Assembly (NCBI RefSeq): GCF_008001235.1
Contig: NZ_CP040751.1
Location: 1,781,001 to 1,845,000 of the forward strand
Reading direction: 5' to 3'
Source: Salidesulfovibrio onnuriiensis
Lineage (GTDB): Bacteria; Desulfobacterota; Desulfovibrionia; Desulfovibrionales; Desulfovibrionaceae
Length of the DNA: 64,000 bases
Part shown: piece by piece, positions 41,667-49,385 of the stretch
Layout: each line of letters opens with the position of its first letter
How positions within the stretch are numbered: the stretch's first letter is position 1
Program-made: the position numbers and the translations under genes
The notes under the pieces: model-generated
Database searches by the model: none
Told to the model about the DNA's origin: nothing
What the model saw: the letters and a program-made list of their open reading frames with translations, nothing else

Positions 41667-41969
41667 TTAGCGGGGCCCTTCTTCCGTGGCCACGTGGCCC
41701 GGGCCGCCGTCCAGGATGATGGTGTAGGGGGAGGCGGGCTTGGCGAATTCCAGCTCGCCGTCGGCATCGGTGCGTCCCTGGAACAGGACCCTTCCGTTGG
41801 GGCCCTCCAGGCGGAGCTCGGTGTCCGAGGCCGCGGTCCCCGTGGAGTACATGCCTTCCACGGTGACGGTTCCGTCCTCGTTGTCCGTCACGGTCATGAA
41901 CAGGGTGTGCGCGAGGGTCGTGCCTGCGCAGAGAAACAGTGCCAGCAGCGTGGCGAGTACGGTCTTCAA
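41667..41969 (-). CDS. Small secreted NikL-like / carboxypeptidase-regulatory-like protein, TTG start
   Basis: The start is a TTG at 41969, five bases after a strong AAGGAGG; the longer frame upstream is arginine-rich read-through. The 100-residue product has a signal peptide (about 20 residues, cleavage after GTTLA) that leaves a mature N-terminus HTLFMTV, again with a histidine first. It resembles the beta-sandwich of carboxypeptidase regulatory domains and of NikL-type subunits (DGTVTVEGMYSTGTAASDTELRL, GELEFAKPASPYTIILDGGPGH). It lies 18 bases before the DUF4198 gene, and the two look like a metal-binding periplasmic pair. Confidence 0.68.
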   Translation of the reverse strand: MKTVLATLLALFLCAGTTLAHTLFMTVTDNEDGTVTVEGMYSTGTAASDTELRLEGPNGRVLFQGRTDADGELEFAKPASPYTIILDGGPGHVATEEGPR

Positions 41970-42082
41970 TGAAGCCTCCTTGGATGTTCTGCGGCGACGA
42001 GGCCGGGAAAAAGGGCGCCGGTCCTTCCGCAACCGCCGCAGCTTAGGCGCTCTTCGGGTTTGTTTCTGCCCCGGGGCGGCGT

Positions 42083-42101
42083 AAAAACACCCCGCGAGGG
42101 T
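42083..42101 (-). terminator. Short Rho-independent terminator before the NikL/DUF4198 pair
   Basis: On the minus strand ACCC-TCGCG-GGGT is followed by GTTTTTA. Together with the larger stem at 42110-42142 it probably ends most transcripts coming from the methyltransferase gene, leaving the last two genes to their own or a read-through promoter. Confidence 0.5.
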
Positions 42102-42109
42102 CGAAGGGG

Positions 42110-42142
42110 AAAGACCGCACTGCATCGAGCAGCGCGGCCTTT
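42110..42142 (-). terminator. Long stem-loop in the minus-strand transcript
   Basis: In the minus-strand RNA a 14-pair stem forms (AAAGGCCGCGCTGC with GCAGTGCGGTCTTT, two G-U pairs) around loop TCGAT. The plus-strand RNA would have two mismatches there, so the element is oriented with the operon. It could be part of a terminator or attenuator. Confidence 0.5.
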
Positions 42143-42169
42143 TCCGTTTTCATGCGCCGGCGCCTGGTA

Positions 42170-42880
42170 TCAGGCCGAAGGTTTGGTCCCGGAAACGATG
42201 ACGATGCCCCGGCTCCAGCTGTGCTTGGGCTCGAAGAATTTCTGCTCCACTCCGGCGAATTTCGCGTTGCGCATCAGCCCCATCCACTCCTCGTGGGTGT
42301 GGAACTGGCAGAACAGGTCGTTGGACTCTGTGCCCAGCATGTAGAGCTGGTCCATGAGCTTGTAGAACGCGCCCACGGGGCTGCGCCAGGTCTTGTTGGC
42401 CGTGACGTCGGCAATGACTACCCGGCCGCCGGGGCGCAGCACGCGGTGGCACTCCCGGAGCACGGACGGCACGTTGGTGTGGTGCAGGGCCAGGGAGCTG
42501 GTGACCACGTCGTAGGAATTGTCCGCAAAGGGAAGTTCCTCGGCCGACGCCTGCCGGAATTCGAAGATGTCGCCGATTCCGGCGGCGTTCACGTTCCTGC
42601 GGGCCGCGTCCAGCATGGACTGGGTGATGTCGATGCCCGTGATCCGGCAACCGGCGTCAGCCTCCTCGGCCAGGGCCAGGGCCACGGTGCCCGTGCCGGT
42701 GGCGATATCCAGCACGTCCTCGCCCTCCTTGGGAGCGGCCTTGCGGGCCACGCCCAGGATGGCGTCGCGGTAGTCCACGCCGAATTTCTTGAGCATCAGG
42801 TCCACGATGCTCTGGTTGTAGGTGGTGGACCAGGACTCGAACACGGCGATGCGTTTGGTGATGTGCGTCTGTTGGGGCAT
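42170..42880 (-). CDS. Class I SAM-dependent methyltransferase (UbiE/Coq5-like)
   Basis: The start at 42880 follows AAGGAG by six bases; 11 extra upstream codons are open but have no ribosome-binding site. The 236-residue enzyme has the SAM-binding motif VLDIATGTGTVAL, an acidic strand end (GIDITQSML) and the post-motif SLALHHTNVPSVLRECHRVLRPGGRVVI. This is the pattern of ubiquinone/menaquinone-type methyltransferases, but the island context suggests another small-molecule substrate. It is the last of four closely spaced genes with the NTPase, FAD oxidoreductase and PyrK-like flavoprotein. Confidence 0.85.
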   Translation of the reverse strand: MPQQTHITKRIAVFESWSTTYNQSIVDLMLKKFGVDYRDAILGVARKAAPKEGEDVLDIATGTGTVALALAEEADAGCRITGIDITQSMLDAARRNVNAAGIGDIFEFRQASAEELPFADNSYDVVTSSLALHHTNVPSVLRECHRVLRPGGRVVIADVTANKTWRSPVGAFYKLMDQLYMLGTESNDLFCQFHTHEEWMGLMRNAKFAGVEQKFFEPKHSWSRGIVIVSGTKPSA

Positions 42881-42905
42881 GGTTTTCTCCTTTGTGAAAA
42901 ACGGG

Positions 42906-44000
42906 TTAGGCAAAAAGGGTTGAATGCTGTCTCAGGGTTTCGACCACGGCTTCGCACCTGCGGTCCACGCCGGAGAAATCCATGTACGGCACATAGTACT
43001 GTTCCAGGGCCGAATGGGTGTTCTTGGCGTCCAGCAGCGAATCCACGGCGTCGCCCAGGATCTCCTCGTAACGCGTCTTGGCCGCGTCGATGGCCTCTCG
43101 CTCGTCATCGATCCACGAGGCCGCGCACTCGTCCAGGCGGTAGGTCGCCACTAGGTTGTCCGCGGGCATGAGGCCGGGCTGCACCGTGATCAGCAGTTCG
43201 GCTTCCGGAATGTGGATATGCTCGACGATCGAGTGGTCGATGGGCTTGTGGTAGTACTCCACGGTCAGGCCGCGCAGCCGGGCCTGCCGGGCGACCTCCT
43301 GCAACAGCTCGGAACGGCCCGAGCCGGGCTCGCCCACCAGGCCGACGACCCGGGTGTTTGCGCGCAGCAGGCTGGCCGCCAGGTGCACCTCGCCCAGCGG
43401 GGTGATGGAGGAGATGAAGCAGTGGCGTTCCGCGCCGTAGCCCGTCCCGGCCTTGGCCGGGGGCAGGTGGTCGCAGATGGCCTGCTCCATGGCGTGCAGT
43501 TTCCTGCGGTCCATGGCTTCCGCGCTGACGCTCTCGGCGTTGCCCAGCAGCAGGCGCGCGGCCTTGAGCTGGCGGTAGACCCTGTGGAACTTGCGTTCCG
43601 ACGCCTTGTTGATGTCCAGGATTTCCTCGCGGTGCGTGCGGATGCCCTCGATATCCCAGTACTCGCCCAGGTTGAGGATTTCATCCACGGCGCCGGGGTT
43701 GCGCGGGTCGAACACGTGGTGCCCGGTGGCGGCCACCACCACGGACCGGATCTCGGGAATGGTCACCGCGTCGTAGGATTCCGGGTCCAGCGAGCAATGC
43801 TGGTATTCCAGGTCATAGCCCTGCCCGGCAAAGGTTTCGCCGATGCGATTGATGAAGGTGGATTTTCCGGTGCCCGGTCCGCCCTTGACGATGATCATCT
43901 TGGCGTTGTCCAGATCCGGCAGAAAGTTGAAGAAGGAGTGGAAACCCTCTGCCGAGTTGCAGCCGAAAAAGCACCGGGAGACGTGGGGGCTGTTTTCCAT
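42906..44000 (-). CDS. Double P-loop NTPase (PRK06851-like), unknown role
   Basis: The 364-residue protein has two nucleotide-binding halves. The first has a classical Walker A, GGPGTGKST, at residues 40-48. The second has GEPGSGRSE near 222, where arginine replaces the catalytic lysine, so only the first half may hydrolyse ATP. This layout matches the uncharacterised PRK06851 family. The start at 44000 is chosen because GGAG lies six bases upstream; ATG 44012 is possible. Cysteines occur in FFGCNS and YQHCSL. It sits between the FAD oxidoreductase and methyltransferase genes and might act as a chaperone or kinase for that pathway. Confidence 0.75.
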   Translation of the reverse strand: MENSPHVSRCFFGCNSAEGFHSFFNFLPDLDNAKMIIVKGGPGTGKSTFINRIGETFAGQGYDLEYQHCSLDPESYDAVTIPEIRSVVVAATGHHVFDPRNPGAVDEILNLGEYWDIEGIRTHREEILDINKASERKFHRVYRQLKAARLLLGNAESVSAEAMDRRKLHAMEQAICDHLPPAKAGTGYGAERHCFISSITPLGEVHLAASLLRANTRVVGLVGEPGSGRSELLQEVARQARLRGLTVEYYHKPIDHSIVEHIHIPEAELLITVQPGLMPADNLVATYRLDECAASWIDDEREAIDAAKTRYEEILGDAVDSLLDAKNTHSALEQYYVPYMDFSGVDRRCEAVVETLRQHSTLFA

Positions 44001-44016
44001 AGTCTGCTCCATGATT

Positions 44017-45309
44017 TTAGGCTGCCGCGTCCGCGTGCGGTGCGGCGAAGAAGCCTGTGAGTCCCAGGCGGCGGATCCGGGAGCGGATTTCCGCCGTATC
44101 CATTACGTACAGTCCACGTTTCTGCATTCTTTCAAAGTAGATGCCTCCGGAAAAAGTGTAGCGTTGCTTCAGGCCGTCCTCCTGGTCCAGCCCTTCTGAT
44201 TCGGCCGCGATGATGTCGCCGCAGGCCAGTTCCGTGGGAAAGCGCATCAGCGGAAGGTTTTCGGCCAGGGCCGCGGCGTTGTATCCGGCCAGGGTGCCGG
44301 TGGCCATGGCCTCGGTGTGGCCCACGAAGAATCCGGACTTCTCCCCGGCGCAGAAGAGGTTTTCCGCCCCCCGCACCCGCATGGAGTCGTCCCGGGGCGC
44401 GCGGGAAAGGAAGCGCACGGAATTGGCGACGCTGCTGCCGTGGCTGTAGAGCGCGCGCTCGAATCCGGGCACCTGGCGCAGCCGGTCGATGGGGAAGTAC
44501 GGGGTCATCATCTTGGCATGTCCGCCCGTGTCCAGCAGCACGATGTTGTCCGCGAAGTCGGGCAGGGCGTACTGGCGGCAGGATTTCTTGCCCAGCATGC
44601 TGCGGTGCACCAGTTCCTTGGGCAGCGGGGTGACCGAGACTCCGGTTTCCTCCAGCGCCCGCTGCAGCCGGGGGGAAAGCGAGTCCTTGCGGAGTTCGCA
44701 GGATCCGCTCAGGGACCCCACCGCGCCGTCCTGGCGCATGCCCATGTGATCCTGGATGCCCAGGCGGGCCGTGAGGCTCACGCGGGGGCCGAAGGAGGGG
44801 CAGCGCAGCATGCACATGGCGCAGCCGTTGCCGAAGCGCACGCAGTTGCCCATGGGGCCCGCCGAGCCCGTGCATTCGATGAACATGTCCCCCCGCAGCC
44901 AGGAACCGTCCGCCAGCTGCACCGCCTCCACGCGGCCGTCCCTGGCCCGGGCATTCACCACGCGGGAGAGGAAGCGCAGGTCGATGCCCCGTTTCTGCAG
45001 GACCTCGCGCACGACGGGCTCCATGCGGGAGGTGGAGTAGAGGGTGGCGTGGCTGTGTCCGGGAAAATCGAACCCCGCGTGGGTGGCCACCCGGTCGGCG
45101 GCCTCGATGAGTTCCCCGGCGCCCAGCAGGCGCAGCTCCTCGGCGGCGGTGTGCCTGCCGTTGTTGCGCATGATGCCCCCGGCCAGGCCGCAGCCCAGCA
45201 GCAGGTCGGTGCGCTCCAGGAGAATGACGTGCCGTTCCGTGTCCCGCCTGGCCGCCAGCGCCGCCGCGCAACCCGCCCAGCCTCCGCCGATGATGATTAT
45301 GGTGCTCAT
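44017..45309 (-). CDS. FAD-dependent oxidoreductase with Cys-rich motif
   Basis: The 430-residue flavoprotein has the N-terminal dinucleotide fold IIIIGGGWAGCAAALAA (GGGWAG at 8-13) and a second FAD contact near the end (GAENLFCAGEKSGFFVGHTEAMATG), as in FAD_oxidored/GidA-like enzymes. A cysteine cluster GCAMCMLRC near residue 160 could bind an iron-sulfur cluster or act in redox catalysis. AGGA lies eight bases before the ATG. It is 22 bases after the PyrK-like gene, which could feed it electrons from NAD(P)H. Reduction of an imported ferric chelate or modification of a ligand are possible roles; neither is proven. Confidence 0.8.
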   Translation of the reverse strand: MSTIIIIGGGWAGCAAALAARRDTERHVILLERTDLLLGCGLAGGIMRNNGRHTAAEELRLLGAGELIEAADRVATHAGFDFPGHSHATLYSTSRMEPVVREVLQKRGIDLRFLSRVVNARARDGRVEAVQLADGSWLRGDMFIECTGSAGPMGNCVRFGNGCAMCMLRCPSFGPRVSLTARLGIQDHMGMRQDGAVGSLSGSCELRKDSLSPRLQRALEETGVSVTPLPKELVHRSMLGKKSCRQYALPDFADNIVLLDTGGHAKMMTPYFPIDRLRQVPGFERALYSHGSSVANSVRFLSRAPRDDSMRVRGAENLFCAGEKSGFFVGHTEAMATGTLAGYNAAALAENLPLMRFPTELACGDIIAAESEGLDQEDGLKQRYTFSGGIYFERMQKRGLYVMDTAEIRSRIRRLGLTGFFAAPHADAAA

Positions 45310-45331
45310 TGGTCGTGTCCTTTTTGGTGTA

Positions 45332-46342
45332 TCAGTCCCGGGGATCGAGCCGGGCCTTGCAGGTGCGTATCTGTACGCCGTTGGTCACGGTGACGCAGGC
45401 TCCGCAGATGCCTTCGCCGCAGCACATCTTGTGCGTCTTGGAAGTGGCCAGGCGGGGCTTCAGCCCCAGCTCGGTCATGGTGGCGCGGAGCCGGGAGTGC
45501 TGTTCGTCGTTGCCGCCGCTGAACAGGCAATATGGCCGCACCTGCGTGAGCAGGCTCCGGATCTCCCTCCAGCCGGTCTGCGAGGCCAAGTTGACGAAAT
45601 AGGCCGCGGGCACCTCCTGGATATAGGGGGCAACAAAGGGGTAGCCCCTGGTGCCGTAGATGATGCTGACCCGGTTGCCGTTGCGCAGCAGGGTGCGGGC
45701 TATGTTGGGGCCGCAGACCTGGGCCATGCCCGAGAGCACCAGCACCACCCGTTCGTTGCGGACGGTTTCCATGAGCTCGTGGCCCAGGATGCCGTTCCAG
45801 TAAGGGCCGCGCAGCCAGAGCCTGTCCTCGCAGGCGGCCAGGGTTTTGGTCTTGGGGCCGAGCCGGGTATAGGCCAGCACGATTTCCTGTTTTCCGGGGA
45901 AGGCCGAGATCACGGCCAGGGGGGTGTCGAAGCATGCCTCGGGCCTGCCGCGCACGAACACGAAGCTGCCCGGCCGCGTGAGCTGGGACGCCATGCGCGC
46001 GGTAACGGCCACGCGCAGGACCTCGGTGCCCTGGCCCACGTCCTCCCGTGAGATGATCCTGGCCTCCCGGCTTTCCCGCCGGACGCCGTGGCCCAGGAGC
46101 CACTTGTTCTGGGCCAGGATGCAGGCCCCGGTCCAGTCGCAGCTGCATTGCTCCTCGCCCCGCAGCACCGAGCAGACAATGCACTCGCCCGATTCGGCCA
46201 AATGGCAGGGGCAGTAGTCGCTGCCCGCGTCAATGCATTTGAGCCGGGGCGCGGTTTCGCGGACCGTGCGTACGGTCTGCCGCGTCTGTTCGGGCGAACC
46301 CGTTTCCGGCTGTGTGACCCGCTGTGTCGATTCGCTGTACAT
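45332..46342 (-). CDS. PyrK-like FAD/2Fe-2S electron-transfer protein with extra N-terminal Cys domain
   Basis: The 336-residue protein resembles the dihydroorotate dehydrogenase electron-transfer subunit and sulfide dehydrogenase family. It has an FAD-binding barrel (about 90-190), an NAD-binding fold (about 195-290) and a C-terminal 2Fe-2S motif (MCCGEGICGAC, then C). Unlike plain PyrK it has an N-terminal segment with a dense cysteine pattern (CPCHLAESGECIVCS, CSCDWTGAC at about 43-74), enough for one or two additional clusters. GGAGG precedes the ATG. It is the head of the redox part of the island and lies 15 bases after the interrupted DUF6064 gene. Confidence 0.83.
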   Translation of the reverse strand: MYSESTQRVTQPETGSPEQTRQTVRTVRETAPRLKCIDAGSDYCPCHLAESGECIVCSVLRGEEQCSCDWTGACILAQNKWLLGHGVRRESREARIISREDVGQGTEVLRVAVTARMASQLTRPGSFVFVRGRPEACFDTPLAVISAFPGKQEIVLAYTRLGPKTKTLAACEDRLWLRGPYWNGILGHELMETVRNERVVLVLSGMAQVCGPNIARTLLRNGNRVSIIYGTRGYPFVAPYIQEVPAAYFVNLASQTGWREIRSLLTQVRPYCLFSGGNDEQHSRLRATMTELGLKPRLATSKTHKMCCGEGICGACVTVTNGVQIRTCKARLDPRD

Positions 46343-46357
46343 GCCCCGTCCTCCGTT

Positions 46358-46996
46358 CTAGTGCGTTCCCTGTTCACGCTGCGCGTCCCGATACTTGAGC
46401 ATGGCCAGGGCGTAGAAGCCCGTGACCACCAGGGTCGTTTCCTCGTAGCAGTCCATGAAGCCGAAGCATTTCGGTATGTTCACAAAGGCCCAGATCAGGG
46501 TCAGGATGTAGATGCCCCGGTCCGCCCGCGAGGTTGCCGCCAGCAGGGCCAGGATGAAACCGGCCAGGGGGCAGGGGTAGCCGGGCAGGGCGATCATGGG
46601 GTGCCCCGTGAAATGGCCGAGGAAGGGGAAGAGAAAGGCCAGGAGGATGAAAAATGCCGTTGCCAGCCGTATCCCGGCGGAGCGGGGCACTTCGAAGTGC
46701 GTCTTTTTGGTGATGAACAGGTCCACCAGAAACAGGAAGCCGATGACCGAATACAGGGGCGCGCCCAGGAATTTGGCCACCGGGCTCTTGCCGCAGACGA
46801 ACAAAAAGCAGGCCAGGGCGTTCCAGATCAGGGCCGCCGCCAGGAAGAGCTTGGTGAAGGCGTCCGTGCCCTTGCCCGGCCGGGTGAACACCAGCTAGGT
46901 CACGGCGAGCATGCCGATGACGAGCAGGATCTGGACGGGCATGGTGTCGTCGCGAAATCCCTTGAGAAGATTCCAGAATATTTCCGTCGGGCTCAT
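46358..46996 (-). pseudogene. DUF6064-like membrane protein gene interrupted by an in-frame amber codon
   Basis: An ATG at 46996 overlaps the stop of the ABC ATPase gene (ATGA) and opens a frame that meets TAG at 46897-46895, codon 34. It then continues in the same frame without another stop to 46358. Read through, the product has about 212 residues and roughly six hydrophobic segments. The part before the TAG (MPVQILLVIGMLAVT) is itself the first helix, and the part after it carries the DUF6064-like helices. The next possible start (GTG at 46891) has no ribosome-binding site. A recent nonsense mutation, a sequencing error, or suppression are all possible. DUF6064 has no known function. Confidence 0.75.
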
Positions 46997-47658
46997 GATG
47001 TCTGTCCTTGCTGAATGGTTTTGGTCAGGCGCGCCTCGGTGCACCGCTCCTGTCCCAGCTGTTCCAGGTGGACGAGGCGGCTGGTGCGGTCCAGAAGTTC
47101 CGAGGGGTCGTGGGTCACGTGGATGACCGCGGCGCGGCTGGTTTCCAGGGCGGATTCCAGCAGGGTGCGCATGGTCTCCTTGAGGTTCTTGTCCAGGCCG
47201 GTGAACGGCTCGTCCAGCAGCAGGATGTCCGGGCTGACTGCAAAGGCGCGGGCCAGCGCCACGCGTTGGCGCATGCCGCCGGAAAGCTGGTGGGGATAGA
47301 CGTTCTCGAATTCGGAAAGGTCCATGCGGTGCAGGAAGTACCGGGCCTTTTCCGCAGCCGCCTTCCGGTCCATGCCCTGCGCCCGCAGGGGCAGGGCCAC
47401 GTTGGTCAGGGCCGTGTCCCAGGGAAGGAGCCGAGCCTCCTGGAACACGTAGCCGATATGGGCGGAGCGGACCCGGATGCGTCCGGCGTCCGGCTTTTCC
47501 AGCCCGGCGATCATGCGCAGGATGGTGGATTTGCCGATGCCGCTGGGGCCGAGCATGCCCAGCACCTCGCCCTGCTGCACGGTCAGGTCGAACCCGGCAA
47601 TGACCGGGCGGCGGCCGAACCGCTTGTGGATGTTTTTCATTTCAATGACGGCGTTCAT
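46993..47658 (-). CDS. ABC transporter ATP-binding protein, NitT/TauT type
   Basis: The start at 47658 overlaps the permease stop as ATGA; the longer frame upstream is a shadow of the permease gene. The 221-residue ATPase has Walker A GPSGIGKST, the signature LSGGMRQRVALARA, Walker B ILLLDEPF and the H-loop HVTHD. Its Q-loop region IGYVFQEARLLPWDT is characteristic of nitrate/sulfonate/taurine-type importers. It powers the permease encoded just upstream. The interrupted DUF6064 gene overlaps its end. Confidence 0.92.
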   Translation of the reverse strand: MNAVIEMKNIHKRFGRRPVIAGFDLTVQQGEVLGMLGPSGIGKSTILRMIAGLEKPDAGRIRVRSAHIGYVFQEARLLPWDTALTNVALPLRAQGMDRKAAAEKARYFLHRMDLSEFENVYPHQLSGGMRQRVALARAFAVSPDILLLDEPFTGLDKNLKETMRTLLESALETSRAAVIHVTHDPSELLDRTSRLVHLEQLGQERCTEARLTKTIQQGQTS

Positions 47659-48422
47659 GCCCGCCTCCTTTGCACGGCGTTGCGGGCCGGGCGCAGCAGG
47701 GCCACCTCCACCCCGCCGATGACCAGCATGGCCAGCAGGGTCAGGGCGTAGAGTTCGTCGGTCTGGAGGTTGGTCCGGGAAATGGCCAGCGCATGGCCTA
47801 TTCCTTCGTTGGCCCCGAGCATTTCCGCCAGCACCACCAGCCGGATGCCGTTGCCCGTGGCAATGACCGCCCCGGAAAGGAGCGGCCCGGCCAGGGCCAT
47901 GGCGTAGATGCGCGCCAGGCGCATGTGCAGGGGCAGGCGGTAGACCCGGGCCATTTCCAGGAGCGACTTGTCCACGGCCATCATGCCGTCGGCCACGTTC
48001 ACGTAGACGATGGGGGCGACCATGGTGGCCGTGATGCACACCACCATGGTGGTGCCCATGCCGAACCAGAGCATGAAGACCACCACGATGATCACCCCGG
48101 GAATGCTGGTGAGGATCCAGCGGGCCGGGGCGAGCATAAGCCGCAGCGGTTCCACGAACCCCGCCAGGACGCCCAGGAGCGCGCCGCTGCCGATGCCGAA
48201 GCACAGGGCCAGGCCGATGCGTTCCAGGGTGGGGCCCAGGTGCATGGTCAGGAAGGTCTTGTTCTTGAACAGGCGGAGCAGGGCGGTCAGGGTTTCGGCC
48301 GGGCCCGCCACCACCAGGCCGGAAAAGTTGCGGGCCAGGAGTTCCCAGCCCAGGGCCAGCATCATCAGGCCCAGCAGGTGAAAGGCGAAGGGGGGCAGCT
48401 TGCCGGTATGGGGATCGATCAT
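47655..48422 (-). CDS. ABC transporter permease, NitT/TauT type
   Basis: The 255-residue protein has about six transmembrane segments. The conserved cytoplasmic loop lies near residues 170-200 (ARIYAMALAGPLLSGAVIATGNGIRLVVLAEMLG), as in SsuC/TauC-like permeases. It overlaps both the binding-protein and ATPase genes by four bases, so the three subunits are made together. Substrate cannot be deduced from the permease. Confidence 0.9.
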   Translation of the reverse strand: MIDPHTGKLPPFAFHLLGLMMLALGWELLARNFSGLVVAGPAETLTALLRLFKNKTFLTMHLGPTLERIGLALCFGIGSGALLGVLAGFVEPLRLMLAPARWILTSIPGVIIVVVFMLWFGMGTTMVVCITATMVAPIVYVNVADGMMAVDKSLLEMARVYRLPLHMRLARIYAMALAGPLLSGAVIATGNGIRLVVLAEMLGANEGIGHALAISRTNLQTDELYALTLLAMLVIGGVEVALLRPARNAVQRRRA

Positions 48423-49381
48423 GGATTTACCCCGAACAGGTCGTTGCCCGGCATGGCCCCGCCGATGGCCGCCGGGGAAATCTCGTTGATCCTGGCCAGG
48501 AAGAACAGGGCGTCGTTCCTGGCCCGCGTCCCTTCCAGGATGTGGATTTCAAGATTGTCCACGGCTCCGGTCTCCATCTGGGAGGCCAGCGCCGGGAAAT
48601 GGGTGCGGGCAAGTTCCAGGGCCTTTTCAGGGTGTTCCTTCACCCAGGCGCAGGCCCGGGCATAGGCCGCGTTGAAGGCCCGTACCTGTTGCTCCTCGTC
48701 CGCCCTGGGCCCGAAAAAGGCCACGCAGCTGGCCGCCAGCCGGTGCCCCGGGAAGCTGCGCTCCCAGGCCCTGCACATGTCCACGCGCTTCACCAGCAGG
48801 GGCGCGCCCTTGTCCCGCATGGCCCTGGAGCGCAGCAGGGCGATGGATGCCGTGGGCTCGCTGAGCATGGCGTGATCGCCCTTGCCCGCCAGCAGGAGGT
48901 TGACCGCCTCCAGGGCCCCGCCCGTGTGCCGGGTGGTGATGTTGCCCTGTTTGCCCGCCATGGTGGCCTTGTAGAACAGCTCCGGCATCTCGCCCGGGCC
49001 GAAGGGGAAGAGCAGGGTGCCCTCCAGGGATTCCAGTGTGTCGGCCCCGGGCCTGACCGAGACTATCCAGACCGGGGACTCGTGCAGCAGGGCCACCCGG
49101 CAGTTGACGCCCTTGTTGCGCAGGGTGCTGGCCGCCGCCGTGGTCACGATGGCGGCGTCCACCTGGCCCCCGGCCACCATGGCCCGGAGCATGTCCGGCG
49201 AATGCCAGGGGATGAACCGGACGTCGAAGTCCTGCGCCCAGGCCTGCCCGTTGTGCGCCATGGCCAGCAGGGGAAGGCTTTCCGCAATGGGCGGGCCCGA
49301 AAGCCGGAGCGGAGAAGCGTCGCTGGCCGCGGCCGGGCAGGCCATAGACAGGATCAGGACAGTCAGGAGAAGTGTGCGCAT
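48419..49381 (-). CDS. ABC transporter substrate-binding protein, NMT1/SsuA-like
   Basis: The 320-residue protein has a signal peptide (MRTLLLTVLILSMACPAAAS). The start is the ATG at 49381; a longer reading lacks a ribosome-binding site. The fold is that of SsuA/TauA/NMT1-like periplasmic binding proteins: GGQVDAAIVTTAAASTL and LLAGKGDHAMLSEPTASIALL are the usual ligand-lobe stretches. Such proteins bind sulfonates, nitrate, pyrimidines or, in some metal-uptake loci, unknown chelates. Being placed between the receptor/methyltransferase genes and the transporter genes, it probably hands the ligand imported by the TonB receptor to the inner-membrane permease. Confidence 0.85.
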   Translation of the reverse strand: MRTLLLTVLILSMACPAAASDASPLRLSGPPIAESLPLLAMAHNGQAWAQDFDVRFIPWHSPDMLRAMVAGGQVDAAIVTTAAASTLRNKGVNCRVALLHESPVWIVSVRPGADTLESLEGTLLFPFGPGEMPELFYKATMAGKQGNITTRHTGGALEAVNLLLAGKGDHAMLSEPTASIALLRSRAMRDKGAPLLVKRVDMCRAWERSFPGHRLAASCVAFFGPRADEEQQVRAFNAAYARACAWVKEHPEKALELARTHFPALASQMETGAVDNLEIHILEGTRARNDALFFLARINEISPAAIGGAMPGNDLFGVNP

Positions 49382-49385
49382 GGTT

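Noticed and set aside
41970-42125. N-terminal extension of the small NikL-like protein
   Set aside because: It is Arg/Pro-rich and crosses terminator-like stems, whereas the TTG at 41969 follows AAGGAGG and gives a clean signal peptide.
46891-46897. Pyrrolysine or programmed read-through at the DUF6064 amber codon
   Set aside because: No pyl genes or stem-loop suited to recoding is visible here, and DUF6064 proteins are not known to use it. A nonsense mutation or read error is simpler; it is kept only as an alternative.
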